Positions 1 to 11,894 of a stretch of 64,000 nucleotides of DNA are shown here, piece by piece; the stretch's first letter is position 1; every line of letters begins with the position of its first letter. Made by a program: the position numbers and the translations under genes. The DNA is from Trematomus loennbergii (Eukaryota; Chordata; Actinopteri; Perciformes; Nototheniidae): positions 37,501-101,500 of the forward strand of contig JAAOOA010000384.1 of assembly GCA_012861695.1 (NCBI GenBank), read 5' to 3'. Below the pieces are notes generated by a model that worked only from the letters and a program-made list of their open reading frames with translations, searched no databases and was not told where the DNA came from.

Positions 1-916
1 CCTGCTGATGTTCAGGTGTATATCAGTATGTAGTGTCTCTACTTTAAAGAGTCCTCTCCTGCTGATGTTCAGGTGTATATCAGTATGTAGTCTCTCTACT
101 TTAAAGAGTCCTCTCCTGCTGATGTTCAGGTGTATATCAGTATGTAGTGTCTCTAATTTAAAGAGTCCTCTCCTGCTGATGTTCAGGTGTATATCAGTAT
201 GTAGTGTCTCTACTTAAAGAGTCCTCTCCTGGTGATGTTCAGGTGTATATCAGTATGTAGTCTCTCTACTTTAAAGAGTCCTCTCCTGCTGATGTTCAGG
301 TGTATATCAGTATGTAGTGTCTCTACTTTAAAGAGTCCTCTCCTGCTGATGTTCAGGTGTATATCAGTATGTAGTGTCTCTACTTTAAAGAGTCCTCTCC
401 TGGTGATGTTCAGGTGTATATCAGTATGTAGTCTCTCTACTTTAAAGAGTCCTCTCCTGCTGATGTTCAGGTGTATATCAGTATGTAGTGTCTCTACTTT
501 AAAGAGTCCTCTCCTGCTGATGTTCAGGTGTATATCAGTATGTAGTGTCTCTACTTTAAAGAGTCCTCTCCTGCTGATGTTCAGGTGTATATCAGTATGT
601 AGTGTCTCTACTTTAAAGAGTCCTCTCTGCTGATGTTCAGGTGTATATCAGTATGTAGTGTCTCTACTTTAAAGAGTCCTCTCCTGCTGATGTTCAGGTG
701 TATATCAGTATGTAGTGTCTCTACTTTAAAGAGTCCTCTCCTGCTGATGTTCAGGTGTATATCAGTGTGTAGTGTCTCTACTTTAAAGAGTCCTCTCCTG
801 CTGATGTTCAGGTGTATATCAGTATGTAGTGTCTCTACTTTAAAGAGTCCTCTCCTGCTGATGTTCAGGTGTATATCAGTATGTAGTGTCTCTACTTTAA
901 AGAGTCCTCTCCTGAA
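1..916 (+). repeat. 57-bp minisatellite, locus A (about 16 units)
   Basis: Direct tandem copies of a 57-bp unit containing TTTAAAGAGTCCTCTCCTGC, with few substitutions. The array enters from the left window edge and ends at about 916. Because 57 is 19 codons and the unit lacks stops in several frames, it creates long repetitive open frames that are not genes. Related arrays lie at 19919-20627, 31106-32286 and 34067-35607. This one lies upstream of the first visible dact exon, so it is probably intronic. Confidence 0.95.
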
Positions 917-950
917 TGGATGAACTAGCATGTCCGATTTCATTCTGTCT

Positions 951-952
<2 letters not shown>

Positions 953-1033
<81 letters not shown>

Positions 1034-1041
1034 GTGTGTGG

Positions 1042-1079
<38 letters not shown>

Positions 1080-1092
1080 TGTGTGTGTGTAC
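953..1092 (+). repeat. GT microsatellite
   Basis: Near-pure (GT)n with a few GG or TT interruptions, directly after the 57-bp array and a short unique spacer. The array-then-GT order recurs at 30.9-32.3 kb in the opposite orientation. Confidence 0.95.
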
Positions 1093-1231
1093 TCCTTCAC
1101 CTAGATTGCAGGGTTGGGGGGTGTATGTTGTGCATCTCTTTCCTAAATCAGTGTTTTCATGTTTGGTTTGTTATATGAGCCTCAAGAGGAAGCATTTGTC
1201 TGTATATCTAGAAATAGCACACACACACACA

Positions 1232-1312
<81 letters not shown>

Positions 1313-1530
1313 CACACACACACACACACACACGACAGAACATCCCCCTACCCTTTACAGGACCTTGAATTATTCACGTTCTGACTCACTGATGCTGTGA
1401 CAGATATGGATGCAGGGCGATGCAGCACTTCAGTGATCAGGCTAACGGATTACGTAATCAGGACACAGAAAAAGTAGTCCCTTACAGTAACATTAAAATA
1501 AGACGTAATCAAGTCTGACTTACCGCAGGG
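1093..1530 (+). repeat. Left arm of inverted repeat flanking the dact exons, with CA microsatellite
   Basis: This arm contains a (CA)n run at 1219-1333 and unique sequence on both sides of it. The reverse complement of most of it is found at about 6608-6990, including the segment around GGATTACGTAATCAGGACAC and the segment with TCTGTATATCTAGAAA. The arms are imperfect (single-base differences and different microsatellite lengths). They may be two copies of one dispersed element in opposite orientation. Confidence 0.8.
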
Positions 1531-1545
1531 GTGTCAAACTCAATT

Positions 1546-1559
1546 TCATCTGTGTGTGT

Positions 1560-1604
<45 letters not shown>

Positions 1605-1633
1605 TGGTGTGTGTGTGGTGTGTGTGTGTGTGT

Positions 1634-1672
<39 letters not shown>

Positions 1673-1680
1673 TGTGTGTG
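1546..1680 (+). repeat. GT microsatellite abutting a splice acceptor
   Basis: (GT)n with GG interruptions runs to within a few bases of the TTTCAG acceptor of the dact exon at 1687. It stands where a polypyrimidine tract would normally be. Confidence 0.9.
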
Positions 1681-1686
1681 TTTCAG

Positions 1687-1777
1687 AGCGCCCTCCAGAG
1701 TTCGCCCTGGGGTCTGATGCAGGCTCTGGAGCTGCGGGTCGACACCGACTGTGATGGAGACAGCCGGCCCAGTTCAG
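1687..1777 (+). CDS. dact3: Dapper (Dact) family gene, internal exon, 91 nt
   Basis: Starts after a TTTCAG acceptor and ends before GT in phase 1. It encodes a stretch ending in DTDCDGDSRPSSG, and the next exon continues GFYESSEG. The DSRPSSGFYE-type junction is a signature of Dapper/Frodo proteins, which bind Dishevelled and modulate Wnt and TGF-beta signalling. The 5' exons with the leucine zipper are outside the window. Paralogue choice (dact3) rests on linkage to the C5a receptor gene 4 kb downstream, not on this exon alone. Confidence 0.8.
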
Positions 1778-2253
1778 GTTATTATTATTATTATAATTAT
1801 TACATTTAATTGTAATTTAATTGAACTATCAAATTCATTTTAAACACCTGGATTGAGCTTTTCTGTGGACCTTTTCCCCCAGGACACTGAACACTGAGAG
1901 GCCTGCATTCGTTATCATTAAATGGCAACATATGCACGACAGAAAAAGAAATGCAACGTGTTTTAGACTTACTCATTAATATAAACGTGCACTTTGTATT
2001 TTAATCTCTTGAATAAACGTAGTGATGGATCTTGCATACATGTATATGCTCTAAGCCCTGATATATTCATGTTTCTCTGTGCATTTTGAAACATGCCTGT
2101 AATGAGTGTGTCATGTTGTTTCTGCTCTCTTTGCTCGTTCATGCTCCAGCTGCCTGTTATTCTGATTTGTGAAACGCAGTGAGACGCTGCCTGCTTATTG
2201 TTAGAGATGATCAGTGAGCTGTAGTTAACTGCTTCTCTTTTTACTTCCTTTAG

Positions 2254-2355
2254 GCTTCTATGAGTCCAGTGAGGGTCAGTCTCCTAAAGGAAGGTGTTGC
2301 ACTGAACCATCAGAGTCGATCTGCTGCCGGACCAACGACCGACCCAAGTCTGTGG
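2254..2355 (+). CDS. dact3: Dapper (Dact) family gene, internal exon, 102 nt
   Basis: Acceptor CCTTTAG and donor GTAAGA bracket a phase-1 to phase-1 exon reading GFYESSEGQSPKGRCC and on to NDRPKSVG. It joins in frame to the previous exon and keeps the Dact SRPSSGFYE motif across the junction. The following intron (2356-5184) is almost filled by the 72-bp minisatellite. Confidence 0.8.
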
Positions 2356-2550
2356 GTAAGAAAACACTGAGGTGCACAAACACACTCAAACAAGTGTCTA
2401 AGTCCAGCACAACATATAATATAGTGCATAAAGTGTTAGCATTTTGTATCCAATCAGAACGTGTATTTACCGTTTCTTATGATAGATACACTTCTGAGTT
2501 TTTTCTCTCTAATCTATATACATCAAATCATCCAGAGTTTTGGTTTTTAA

Positions 2551-5050
2551 CCTGAAATCAGGTCTGTGGTTAACACGAGCTGAAGAGGTTATACGTCAGT
2601 AAATACCCACTGGTGAATTTTATAAACAGGGTTGTTAACAAGTGCCTAATGAGACGATTAAATGTCATCACGCCCAACATTAGCCACCTTTAGCTTAGCG
2701 GTGGTGACGTGAAGTCATGTGACCGTGCTGTAGTTCCTTTATAGCCCAACATTAGCCACCTTTAGCTTAGCGGTGGTGACGTGAAGTCATGTGACCGTGC
2801 TGTAGTCCTTTATAGCCCAACATTAGCCACCTTTAGCTTAGCGGTGGTGACGTGAAGTCATGTGACCGTGCTGTAGTTCCTTTATAGCCCAACATTAGCC
2901 ACCTTTAGCTTAGCGGTGGTGACGTGAAGTCATGTGACCGTGCTGTAGTTCCTTTATAGCCCAACATTAGCCACCTTTAGCTTAGCGGGGTGACGTGAAG
3001 TCATGTGACCGTGCTGTAGTTCCTTTATAGCCCAACATTAGCCACCTTTAGCTTAGCGGTGGTGACGTGAAGTCATGTGACCGTGCTGTAGTTCCTTTAT
3101 AGCCCAACATTAGCCACCTTTAGCTTAGCGGTGGTGACGTGAAGTCATGTGACCGTGCTGTAGTTCCTTTATAGCCCAACATTAGCCTTTAGCTTAGCGG
3201 TGGTGACGTGAAGTCATGTGACCGTGCTGTAGTTCCTTTATAGCCCAACATTAGCCACCTTTAGCTTAGCGGTGGTGACGTGAAGTCATGTGACCGTGCT
3301 GTAGTTTCTTTATAGCCCAACATTAGCCACCTTTAGCTTAGCGGTGGTGACGTGAAGTCATGTGACTGTGCTGTGTTCCTTTATAGCCCAACATTAGCCA
3401 CCTTTAGCTTAGCGGTGGTGAGTGAAGTCATGTGACCGTGCTGTAGTTCCTTTATAGCCCAACATTAGCCTCCTTTAGCTTAGCGGTGGTGAAGTGAAGT
3501 CATGTGACCGTGTTGTAGTTCCTTTTATAGCCCAACATAGCCTCCTTTAGCTTAGCGGTGGTGACGTGAAGTCATGTGACCGTGCTGTAGTTCCTTTATA
3601 GCCCAACATTAGCCTCCTTTAGCTTAGCGGTGGTGACGTGAAGTCATGTGACCGTGCTGTAGTTCCTTTATAGCCCAACATTAGCCTCCTTTAGCTTAGC
3701 GGTGGTGAAGTGAAGTCATGTGACCGTGTTGTAGTTCCTTTATAGCCAACTTAGCCTCCTTTAGCTTAGCGTGTGACGTGAAGTCATGTGACCGTGGTGT
3801 GTTCCTTTATAGCCCAACATTAGCCACCTTTAGCTTAGCGGTGGTGACGTGAAGTCATGTGACCGTGCTGTAGTTCCTTTATAGCCCAACATTAGCCACC
3901 TTTAGCTTAGCGGTGGTGACGTGAAGTCATGTGACCGTGCTGTAGTTCCTTTATAGCCCAACATTAGCCACCTTTAGCTTAGCGGTGGTGACGTGAAGTC
4001 ATGTGACCGTGCTGTAGTTCCTTTATAGCCCAACATTAGCCTCCTTTAGCTTAGCGGTGGTGACGTGAAGTCATGTGACCGTGCTGTAGTTCCTTTATAG
4101 CCCAACATTAGCCACCTTTAGCTTAGCGGTGGTGACGTGAAGTCATGTGACCGTGCTGTAGTTTCTTTATAGCCCAACATTAGCCACCTTTAGCTTAGCG
4201 GTGGTGACGTGAAGTCATGTGACTGTGCTGTCGTTCCTTTATAGCCCAACATTAGCCACCTTTAGCTTAGCGGTGGTGACGTGAAGTCATGTGACCGTGC
4301 TATAGTTCCTTTATAGCCCAACATTAGCCTCCTTTAGCTTAGCGGTGGTGACGTGAAGTCATGTGACCGTGTTGTAGTTCCTTTATAGCCCAACATTAGC
4401 CTCCTTTAGCTTAGCGGTGGTGACGTGAAGTCATGTGACCGTGCTGTAGTTCCTTTATAGCCCAACATTAGCCTCCTTTAGCTTAGCGTGGTGACGTGAA
4501 GTCATGTGACCGTGTTGTAGTTCCTTTATAGCCCAACATTAGCCTCCTTTAGCTTAGCGGTGGTGACGTGAAGTCATGTGACCGTGGTGTAGTTCCTTAT
4601 AGCCCAACATTAGCCACCTTAGCTTAGCGGTGGTGACGTGAAGTCATGTGACCGTGCTGTAGTTCCTTTATAGCCCAACATTAGCCACCTTTAGCTTAGC
4701 GGTGGTGACGTGAAGTCATGTGACCGTGGTGTAGTTCCTTTATAGTCCAACATTAGCCACCTTTAGCTTAGCAGCGGTGACCTGAAGTCATGTGACCGTG
4801 CTGTAGTTGCTTTATAACCCAACATTAGCCGCCTTTAGCTTAGCGTGGTGACGTGAAGTCATGTGACCGTGCTGTAGTTCCTTTATAGCCAACATTAGCC
4901 ACCTTTAGCTTAGCGGTGGTGACGTGAAGTCATGTGACCGTGCTGTAGTTCTTTTATAGCCTAATGTTAGCTTTTTACTTAAAAAATCATAAAGTAGTGT
5001 TAATATATATATCTCTGCTGATTTTTTTAATGCAATAATCCAAAATCACA
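2551..5050 (+). repeat. 72-bp minisatellite, copy 1, with element flanks (about 32 units)
   Basis: Tandem 72-bp units (CCCAACATTAGCCACCTTTA ... GTGCTGTAGTTCCTTTATAG) fill 2672-4966. Variants include CCACC, CCTCC and CCGCC, plus scattered indels. The left flank (GTCTGTGGTTAACAC ... ATACGTCAGTAAATA) and the right flank (AATCATAAAGTAGT ... TGCAATAATCCAAA) match those of the second array at 16534-17763. The array is therefore the inside of a dispersed element, here within the last visible intron of dact. Confidence 0.9.
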
Positions 5051-5184
5051 TGGAGAAATCCCATTGGACCAGGGAGATGCTGCCTTCAGGGTCCAACACA
5101 GAAATACATCATCCCTGCACCGCTGTGTTTATGTGTTATAATCCTTCCCCATCATGTTGTAAACAGCATTGTTTCTGTCATCAG

Positions 5185-6474
5185 ACGACCCCTGATGCTG
5201 AACGGAGACGTGGAGGTGCCCGTCCTTCGCACCTCGTTACCCCGATCTTTCTCCGCCCCGTACCCGCCTCTGGAGGGCATCGCTGAGGAGGCCTGGCAGT
5301 GGGACGCCTGGCAGGAGTACCAGGTCTCAGAGGAGGAATACCAGCGGGCCGTGAGGGTGGAGGGTTACATCCTGAGTCTCGTCCAGCGCTACACCCTCAA
5401 ATCACGGCACTGTTGGCCTCGCACCACCCTGACCCCCACCCCCAGTACTACACATCCCTACGCAAGAGAACTCCTTCCTTTTCCTCGAAGCAGCGCTTTC
5501 CTGACCCCCATCTGCTGCCACATGTTGACCTTTCTCAGAGCCAGGGCTGGGGTTGTGACCTGCTGCAGGGGAAGAGGCTCCATCTCTGGAGGAGGACTGC
5601 TATCTGGCTCTGCCCTACCCCCAGTCCAGACCACTCTCCCTGGTCGAGAGACTACCATCACCTCTGCCCTCTTTGGACCCCAACTGTGGTGTTGGGCCTC
5701 GTGACCCTTATTGTGAGCCCCATCCCCCCAGCATGATTACTCACATCCTCACAAACACAGTTCAGTTGGTGCTCAGTTCATCCCCGGACAGGCGGGTCAA
5801 GTGTCCCCGAGACACTCGGAGCAGCACTCCAAGGGAAGAACTTCCAAGAAGAGCCACAACGAGCGCCGAAACCCAAGAAATCCAGCAGTAAAACCAGTAG
5901 ATCCCAGTCTGAAAACAGCCTGCTGGGTCAGAGGTTCTGCCTGAACGCCGGTACAGCACCAGCGAGAGGCACCAAGGAAAAAACGGACCAGAATACCCGA
6001 GTTCCTGGACCTCAGGGGGGCGTCGGCAACGAGAGCCGGCGCTGGTGCTCCAACCTGGAGCTCAGCCAGGATGAAGGGGAGGAAGCAGCAGCGGGAATAA
6101 GACGGGCACTTCGAAAAGCTCGCCATTGTTCCCATTCCCAGCAGCAGGACTTCCAGCAGAGGGCGCCGCTCTGCGGGGGGAGGAGGGCTACAACGGCCCC
6201 GCAGAATCCGAGTCCAGCATGAGCGAAGTTTACTCCCCGGCCTCCAGCTCCCTGTCCAGTGACTCGGATGATTTCGGGGGTCTCGTTTGGCCCAACAGCT
6301 GCCGCCTCGCCTGGCCTCTTCATCTTCCTCTTCATCACCTTCACCCAAGACCACCGCCAACGCCAACGTCAACATCCAACCAAAAGCCTTCGTCAAGATC
6401 AAAGCCTCCCACGCACTCAAGAAGAAGATCCTCAGGTTCCGCTCGGGTCGCTCAAAGTCATGACCACCGTGTGA
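5185..6474 (+). CDS. dact3: Dapper (Dact) family gene, large last exon with C-terminal PDZ ligand; several frameshifts
   Basis: Dact landmarks occur in order but in different frames: LNGDVEVPVLRTSLPRSF and VEGYILSLVQRYTLK (frame of 5195), ALLASHHPDPHPQYY (frame of 5299), then a serine-rich SKTSRSQSENSLLGQRF stretch, SRRWCSNLELSQDEGEE, SEVYSPASSSLSSDSDDFGG, and finally KIKASHALKKKILRFRSG followed one frame over by SLKVMTTV and a stop at 6472-6474. The MTTV terminus is the conserved PDZ ligand by which Dact proteins bind Dishevelled. The final frame change needs one missing T in a TCGGGTCGCTC run. The splice phase at 5184/5185 is also off by one. So many conserved blocks argue for a working gene read through sequencing indels. 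A decayed copy is the alternative. Confidence 0.8.
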
Positions 6475-6483
6475 GGAAACGCT

Positions 6484-6509
6484 GACACACACACACACAC
6501 ACCCACACA

Positions 6510-6578
<69 letters not shown>

Positions 6579-6834
6579 ACACACACACACAACACACACA
6601 GACCCCGTGTTAAGTAGTCTGATTACGTCTTATTTTTAATGTTACTGTAAGGAACTACTTTTTCTGTGTCCTGATTACGTAATCCCGTTAGCCTGATCAC
6701 TGAAGTGCTACATCGCCCTGCATCCATATCTGTCACAGCATCAGTGAGTCAGAACGTGAATAATGCAAGGTCCTGTAAAGGGTAGGCGGAAGTTCTGTCG
6801 TGTGTGTTGTGTGTGTGTGTGTGTGTGTGTTGTG

Positions 6835-6869
<35 letters not shown>

Positions 6870-6997
6870 GCTTTTTCTAGATATACAGACAAATGCTTCC
6901 TCATAGCGCTCATGTCACAAACACAAACAACACTGATTAAGAACAGAGAAACATAACATTCAACCCCTAACCCTGCAATCTAGGGGTACACACACAC

Positions 6998-7084
<87 letters not shown>

Positions 7085-7125
7085 ACACACACACACACAC
7101 ACCACACACACACACACACTGTTTC
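6484..7125 (+). repeat. CA/GT microsatellites and right arm of inverted repeat (about 6608-6990)
   Basis: (CA)n at 6484-6599 begins ten bases after the dact stop. The stretch 6608-6990 is the reverse complement of 1106-1520, with an embedded (GT)n at 6800-6869. A further (CA)n fills 6988-7120. No coding signal is seen apart from the dact 3' end, so this is probably its 3'UTR and flank. Confidence 0.8.
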
Positions 7126-7932
7126 TACACTGAAGGAACTGAAACGTAGGCTTGAATCTGTTGACATAATACTTTTAGTTAAAGCCAACGTTTGATTGTT
7201 TCCAGTGTTCTGGCTGTACAGCTTTGGTTAGAGCACCGCTGTAGCTGCTTCATTTTGTCATGAATCATGAAATGCACCTACCTCTAATGACAGTATATTA
7301 TATATATACTCTCTGCATACTCAGCGTGCGCCATTAACAGAAGAGGCCAAGAAGGAAAGGAGGGAGAATGATAAACTACTTAGTGTTTAACTTTAACCGG
7401 ATCACTTCTGTTGGACTCTAACAGTTATATCTTTGTAGACAGCGGTTGCCAGGATGCTTATAAACATCCGATTGCTTGTTCAAAATCAACAGACGGAAAA
7501 TATGTAGCTCAGAGGAAAACAGACCTATAACACTACTGAGTTTCCGCCTCAAAAACGCATCTGGTTTAATTTATCTTGTAGCTTCGACGCTTCAGACACT
7601 AATGGGCATTTTCCTGCTCTAATTGATGATAATTGGTGAGTCACGATGTGTTCAACTCTAAGGGACTGAATACACTGCCAGCTATTCCTGATGTCTGTGG
7701 CCTTTTAACGTAATTAAGAATAGATTTGTGGTCAATGACTAATGGGTACAAACGCTTCAAGTCTTGCTAAACTTAGAAATAATTACTTTAAAGTGTTTTA
7801 AGGAGATTACTTTTCTCAGAAAAACGGGTCTAACAAATGTGGTACTAATCAAAGTAACAGCCTCTTTGAAACCTTAGTGCTTATTCACAGAAACACACAC
7901 TTTTGAATGGTTAGGCAACCGATTAATTAGAC
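7126..7932. other. Intergenic, no gene seen
   Basis: AT-rich unique-looking sequence between the dact 3' flank and the TTAA-site element. There are no exons with convincing splice sites and no strong repeat. Confidence 0.5.
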
Positions 7933-7936
7933 TTAA

Positions 7937-8317
7937 AGGTGGGGTAGGTAAGTTTGAGAAACCGGCTCGAGATCGCTAGAATTTGAAAATACACAACCGG
8001 AAAAAATCTGCCACTTCCTTACAGAGCCCCTCCTCCAACACACACGAACGCGCACATGACCAATGAGGGCACGAGATAAGTTTGTGCACAGATGGAAGGC
8101 TGACAGGCAGGTAGGCCATCCAGTTATTTTAGCCGGGCCGGCTCAGATGATTGGTCGTGCTTTTTACAGTACTACGGCTTCCACAGATGATATTTATTTA
8201 TGGATTTTTTGTCAAAGCACTTCAGATATTCATTGCTATCGGGATGTTAAGAGCATTCCATGGAATATAACAACAAGTGTATCTCCAGCCGGTTTCTCAA
8301 ACTTACCTACCCCACCT
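7937..8317. mobile_element. TTAA-site MITE with 33-bp perfect inverted ends
   Basis: The ends AGGTGGGGTAGGTAAGTTTG and their exact reverse complement bound a 381-bp non-coding element flanked by TTAA at 7933-7936 and 8318-8321. A TTAA target with short TIRs fits a piggyBac-like non-autonomous element. The superfamily is inferred from the target site only. Confidence 0.85.
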
Positions 8318-8321
8318 TTAA

Positions 8322-10135
8322 CTGGAGTGTACCAGCTATCTTTATTTAGCCACAAATCAGTACAAAACCTTTTTCTTTCCAGAAAGCTTCTTGGATTAAA
8401 AATAGCATTACTAAAGAGGACTTACTTTGTTTGAGGCACTCTTTGCAAATGGATCTGCAGCAGCCAATCAGCATCAGAGAGACAGTCATGGGTTAAACAG
8501 AAGCCATATAAGGGACCAGTGTCCATGCATGCGTGCACACACAGTATGTATAAGTGCACAGATTCATTGAAACACGGGGACAGTCTTGTAAATATGTATG
8601 CTTTTGTAGATACCATCATGTGGCCTTGTTTGGAATGAATGTAGTTTGTAAATAAAGGCAACTTTGCTCTTAATTTTAACACATTTTGTTGTTTTCTTTA
8701 TTTGGAAATGGTACAGAAAGTTGAATGTAAAACATCATAAATTACGATAAATTGTGTGTGAGTGTGTGTGGATGTTAGCTTCCCTGGAGCAAGTGGTGCT
8801 GCTCTGTATGAATGAGGTGTGAATGGGAGAATGACTTGTAGAAGAAAAAGATATATAAGTACAGCCATTTACAAACATCACTAACATCTCTCTTTGGTCT
8901 CTTGGGACTTAAACATGGGTCTTTCTGCATGAATGTGAACATATATATGTACAATGCACCCTAAGCCACTGGAAATCAGATATCTAGAGAGTAGCTCTCT
9001 CTGGTGGTCATTGCAGGCTACTGTTAGACAATATGACTCCAAGAACTATACAAATATATATGAAACATGGTTTACATACATTTACATTAAACTTGAATTA
9101 CATCACACAAAAAGTAATCCAGAGATCACAAGGTTGTACATTCTTAATAGAAATGGCTAAAAAGACATCCAATTGGAGCGAAAAACAGAAGTGTTTTTGT
9201 TGCATGACCTGAATGTCCACAGGAAATATTGCCAAATTGTTCCTTTATTTCTAATTTGACAATGCCAATGTATAAATGCATCATTCAACTGCATCAGCAA
9301 AAACCCTTCTCCAAAATTAGCTGAGAAAACTGCATGGTTTGGGTTTTCACTTCATGTTGTTCCTCAAGCTGAGGTCATTGGACGCGTATGTTTCAAGAAA
9401 AGTGTTCCAGGGAGCAGGGCAGAAAATAAAACTAACATGATTGTAGATATGTAAAGAATAGTATGCTCATTAAGGCAGAACATCAGAAGTTAAATAGTGA
9501 AATGTAATGCCTTTTTGTGTTGCAATTTAACTTTACTAAATGGTCAAATTATCTATGGAGTACAAAGTAAGTCATTTCAAAATATAAGTCCTCGTTTGGT
9601 ATGAGACACTTGATGCAATAACATTAGTTGATATCTTGGGAATAACTGTATAGGAAGTGCTAACACCTGCTCAGGTAAAGATTGGGCCCGAGGGGGAATT
9701 CGCAGGGTTCGGGTCAGTCGCAAAACATCTGACTTCTTCTATTCAAATAAATATCGTAAACTATTTATGTTAAATTGTTGTGAATGTCATATGTAACCAT
9801 CTTTAACATGTATGGCTATCTATCAGACAGATGTAACTTTAATATATTAAAATGTGGTTAGTCTAGACAAAAATAACTCAAAAATACAAAGGTGTTGCAA
9901 CCGTACCCAGTTGGATAGAAACACTTTGATCAGAATAGCAAAAAACACAGTATATCGATGTGGGGTAAGGGTACGATTGTATGGCTAACTAGCAGACAGC
10001 TGTACATTTAATATATCAAAATGTGGTCACTCTAGACCAAACATTGTTTTAGAATAATCCAAAAGGGTTGCAACCGCCCTAGTCCCTTACTCTTGGTCAT
10101 GGGTATATAACACTTTTCTTCAGAGTAGCTAATAA
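8322..10135. other. Intergenic, no gene seen
   Basis: AT-rich sequence. A stretch ending GTAAATAAAGGCAAC near 8660 resembles a retroposon 3' end. The segments 9770-9850 and 9965-10045 share a diverged sequence (CATATGTAACC/ATGGCTA..., CAAAATGTGGT), a weak local duplication. No exon was recognised. The - strand c5ar1 3'UTR must lie in the right part. Confidence 0.4.
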
Positions 10136-10147
10136 GTGAGAACAGCC

Positions 10148-11225
10148 TCAGATTTTAGTTGTGTCCTTCGCATATGTGGAGCTCTTGGTGTCGTTGTTGG
10201 TGATGCTCACCCTGGACGCCGGCTCCTCGCTGATGAAGTGCAGCATGTTGCGCAGCGAGCGGTTCATGCTGTCTTTGAACCCCCGACCCAGACACACGTA
10301 GAGCAGCGGGTTGAGGCAGCTGTTGAAGTAAGCCAGGCACAGCGAAAACACCTGCGCCAGGTACAGCTTGGGACTGTGAGGGGAGTTACGCGTGGTCAAC
10401 AGCACCATGAAGTCCACGATGTGCAGCGGCAGCCAGCACAGGAAGAAGCTCAGCACCACCACAACGATGACCCTCAGCGTCCGCTTGGACCGGGTCCGAC
10501 TCCGAGAGACCCCGCTCTCCGCCCGGCTGTAAACCACCAGGTGACAGGCCACGATCACCAGGAAGGGGAGCAGGAATCCAACCAGGAAGCGGTAGGAGAT
10601 GACGAGCCTGGCGCTGAGCTGAGAGTACACCGTGACGCACTCTCGCTTCTCCTCACCCGCCTCGATCTGCTTGGTGTAGACAAACTGGGGGATGCTGCCG
10701 ATCAGCGCCAGAACCCACACAGCCACACAGGCCAGAGCAGCCTGTTTGGGACGCCTTTTGTTCTGACACCACACGGGCCTGCTGACCAGCATCCAGCGGT
10801 CCACGCTGATCAGAACCAGCTGCAGGACGCTGCAGTGCATCACCAGGTAAAACAGGCCTTTCACCAACGTGCAGGCCAGGGATCCGAAGTGCCAGTGGTC
10901 GTCGTGGGCCAGAGGCACCATGAGCAGCGGCAGCGAGAGGCAGCACAGGAGGTCCGCCAGCGCCAGGTTGAGGAACCAGAGGGAGGTGACGGAGCGGGGC
11001 ATGCAGAAGCCCGTCACCCAGACCACCACAGCGTTCCCGGGCCCCCAGCAGGACCACCAGGCCGTAGAAAACCAGAGACGCGATCTGGATCGGTTGCATC
11101 TCAGGCGTCAGAGAGTCAGGGAACACGGGCAGTGTGTAGTTAAACTCATATGAACCGAGGAATGTGTAGTTAAAATCATAAGCGGAGAAATCACGGAATT
11201 CATTGTATTCGACGGAAGAATCCAT
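10148..11225 (-). CDS. c5ar1: C5a anaphylatoxin chemotactic receptor 1 (class A GPCR); one frameshift
   Basis: Seven-transmembrane receptor, about 355 residues, encoded by one coding exon. The start MDSSVEYNEFRDF at 11225 gives an acidic, tyrosine-rich N terminus with NYT glycosylation sites, as in C5a receptors that use sulfotyrosines to bind C5a. Family marks include WFLNLALADLLCCLSLP (TM2), HWHFGS before the TM3 cysteine, DRW in place of DRY, RPVWCQN in loop 2, FFLCWLPLH (TM6) and NPLLY (TM7). The TM1 region LVFYGLVVLLG switches frame near 11030-11045, within GGGGCCCGGGAACGC, before continuing NAVVVWVTGF. A base-count error in that GC run is the likely cause. C5aR1 couples to Gi in myeloid cells. 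C5aR2 is less likely because a DR motif and long loops are kept. Confidence 0.88.
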
Positions 11226-11588
11226 GGCTGGGTAGAACTGGGAATTAGGGGGAAAAAAGTTGTTTAAAGATGGAAATAAAATCTGGTATAAATGATCTCT
11301 TCTCTTGTATGCATTATAAAGACATCATAATTCAGCTTTATGACGATTTATCATGCTGAATTTAACATAAACAACATATACACTTATTTGGTGTTAGAAA
11401 ATTTAAGCAAATATGAACTTTAAGAACCAAGCAATAATGTGGTAAACTACAGCTAAACAAAACTATCCCTTAAGTCATAACAGATCATTAGAATTGAACA
11501 TGATTTAAATTGAATTATCTCATAAATCTATTTCCAGAACAGTCGCATTTTAAACTTAAAATGTGATATATCTGATATTTCGACTTAC
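11226..11588 (-). other. Probable 5' intron of c5ar1
   Basis: On the - strand a GTAAGT donor is formed by 11583-11588. CAG acceptors lie at 11238-11240 or 11228-11230, just before the ATG at 11225. A 5'UTR intron right before or after the start codon is usual in C5a receptor genes. Confidence 0.5.
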
Positions 11589-11720
11589 CGTGTCAGTGAC
11601 CTGTTGCACACACACTGCACAGAGGAAGTTCTGACGCAGTTCCGCTTTTAGGAGTGTGTTATATCTTCCAATCCTCACACACCCATCCGTCCACCCATGC
11701 ACTTGCACAACATCCTGACT
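11589..11720 (-). other. Candidate 5'UTR exon of c5ar1
   Basis: The - strand sequence ending in GTCACTGACACG is followed by a consensus GTAAGT donor. It lies about 350 bp upstream of the coding exon and has no conserved reading frame. The upstream boundary is a guess because no transcript is available. Confidence 0.4.
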
Positions 11721-11894
11721 GAAGAAAGACTTTTCTTGAAGAAAGTAAAAAGTCATTAGAAAATATAATGTGCAGCGCCTTCTGGTTTATATCTTCATGC
11801 TTCATTTATGTGTTTCTTATCTATAAATGGCATCTTATATAGTGTATTGCTGCAGATAATAAAACTACGGTGGCCGACCCGTGCAAACGTGTTA

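Noticed and set aside
10136..11143. 335-codon + strand open frame rich in Gln, His and Pro
   Set aside because: It is the antisense of the GC-rich c5ar1 coding sequence, whose - strand protein has clear GPCR motifs.
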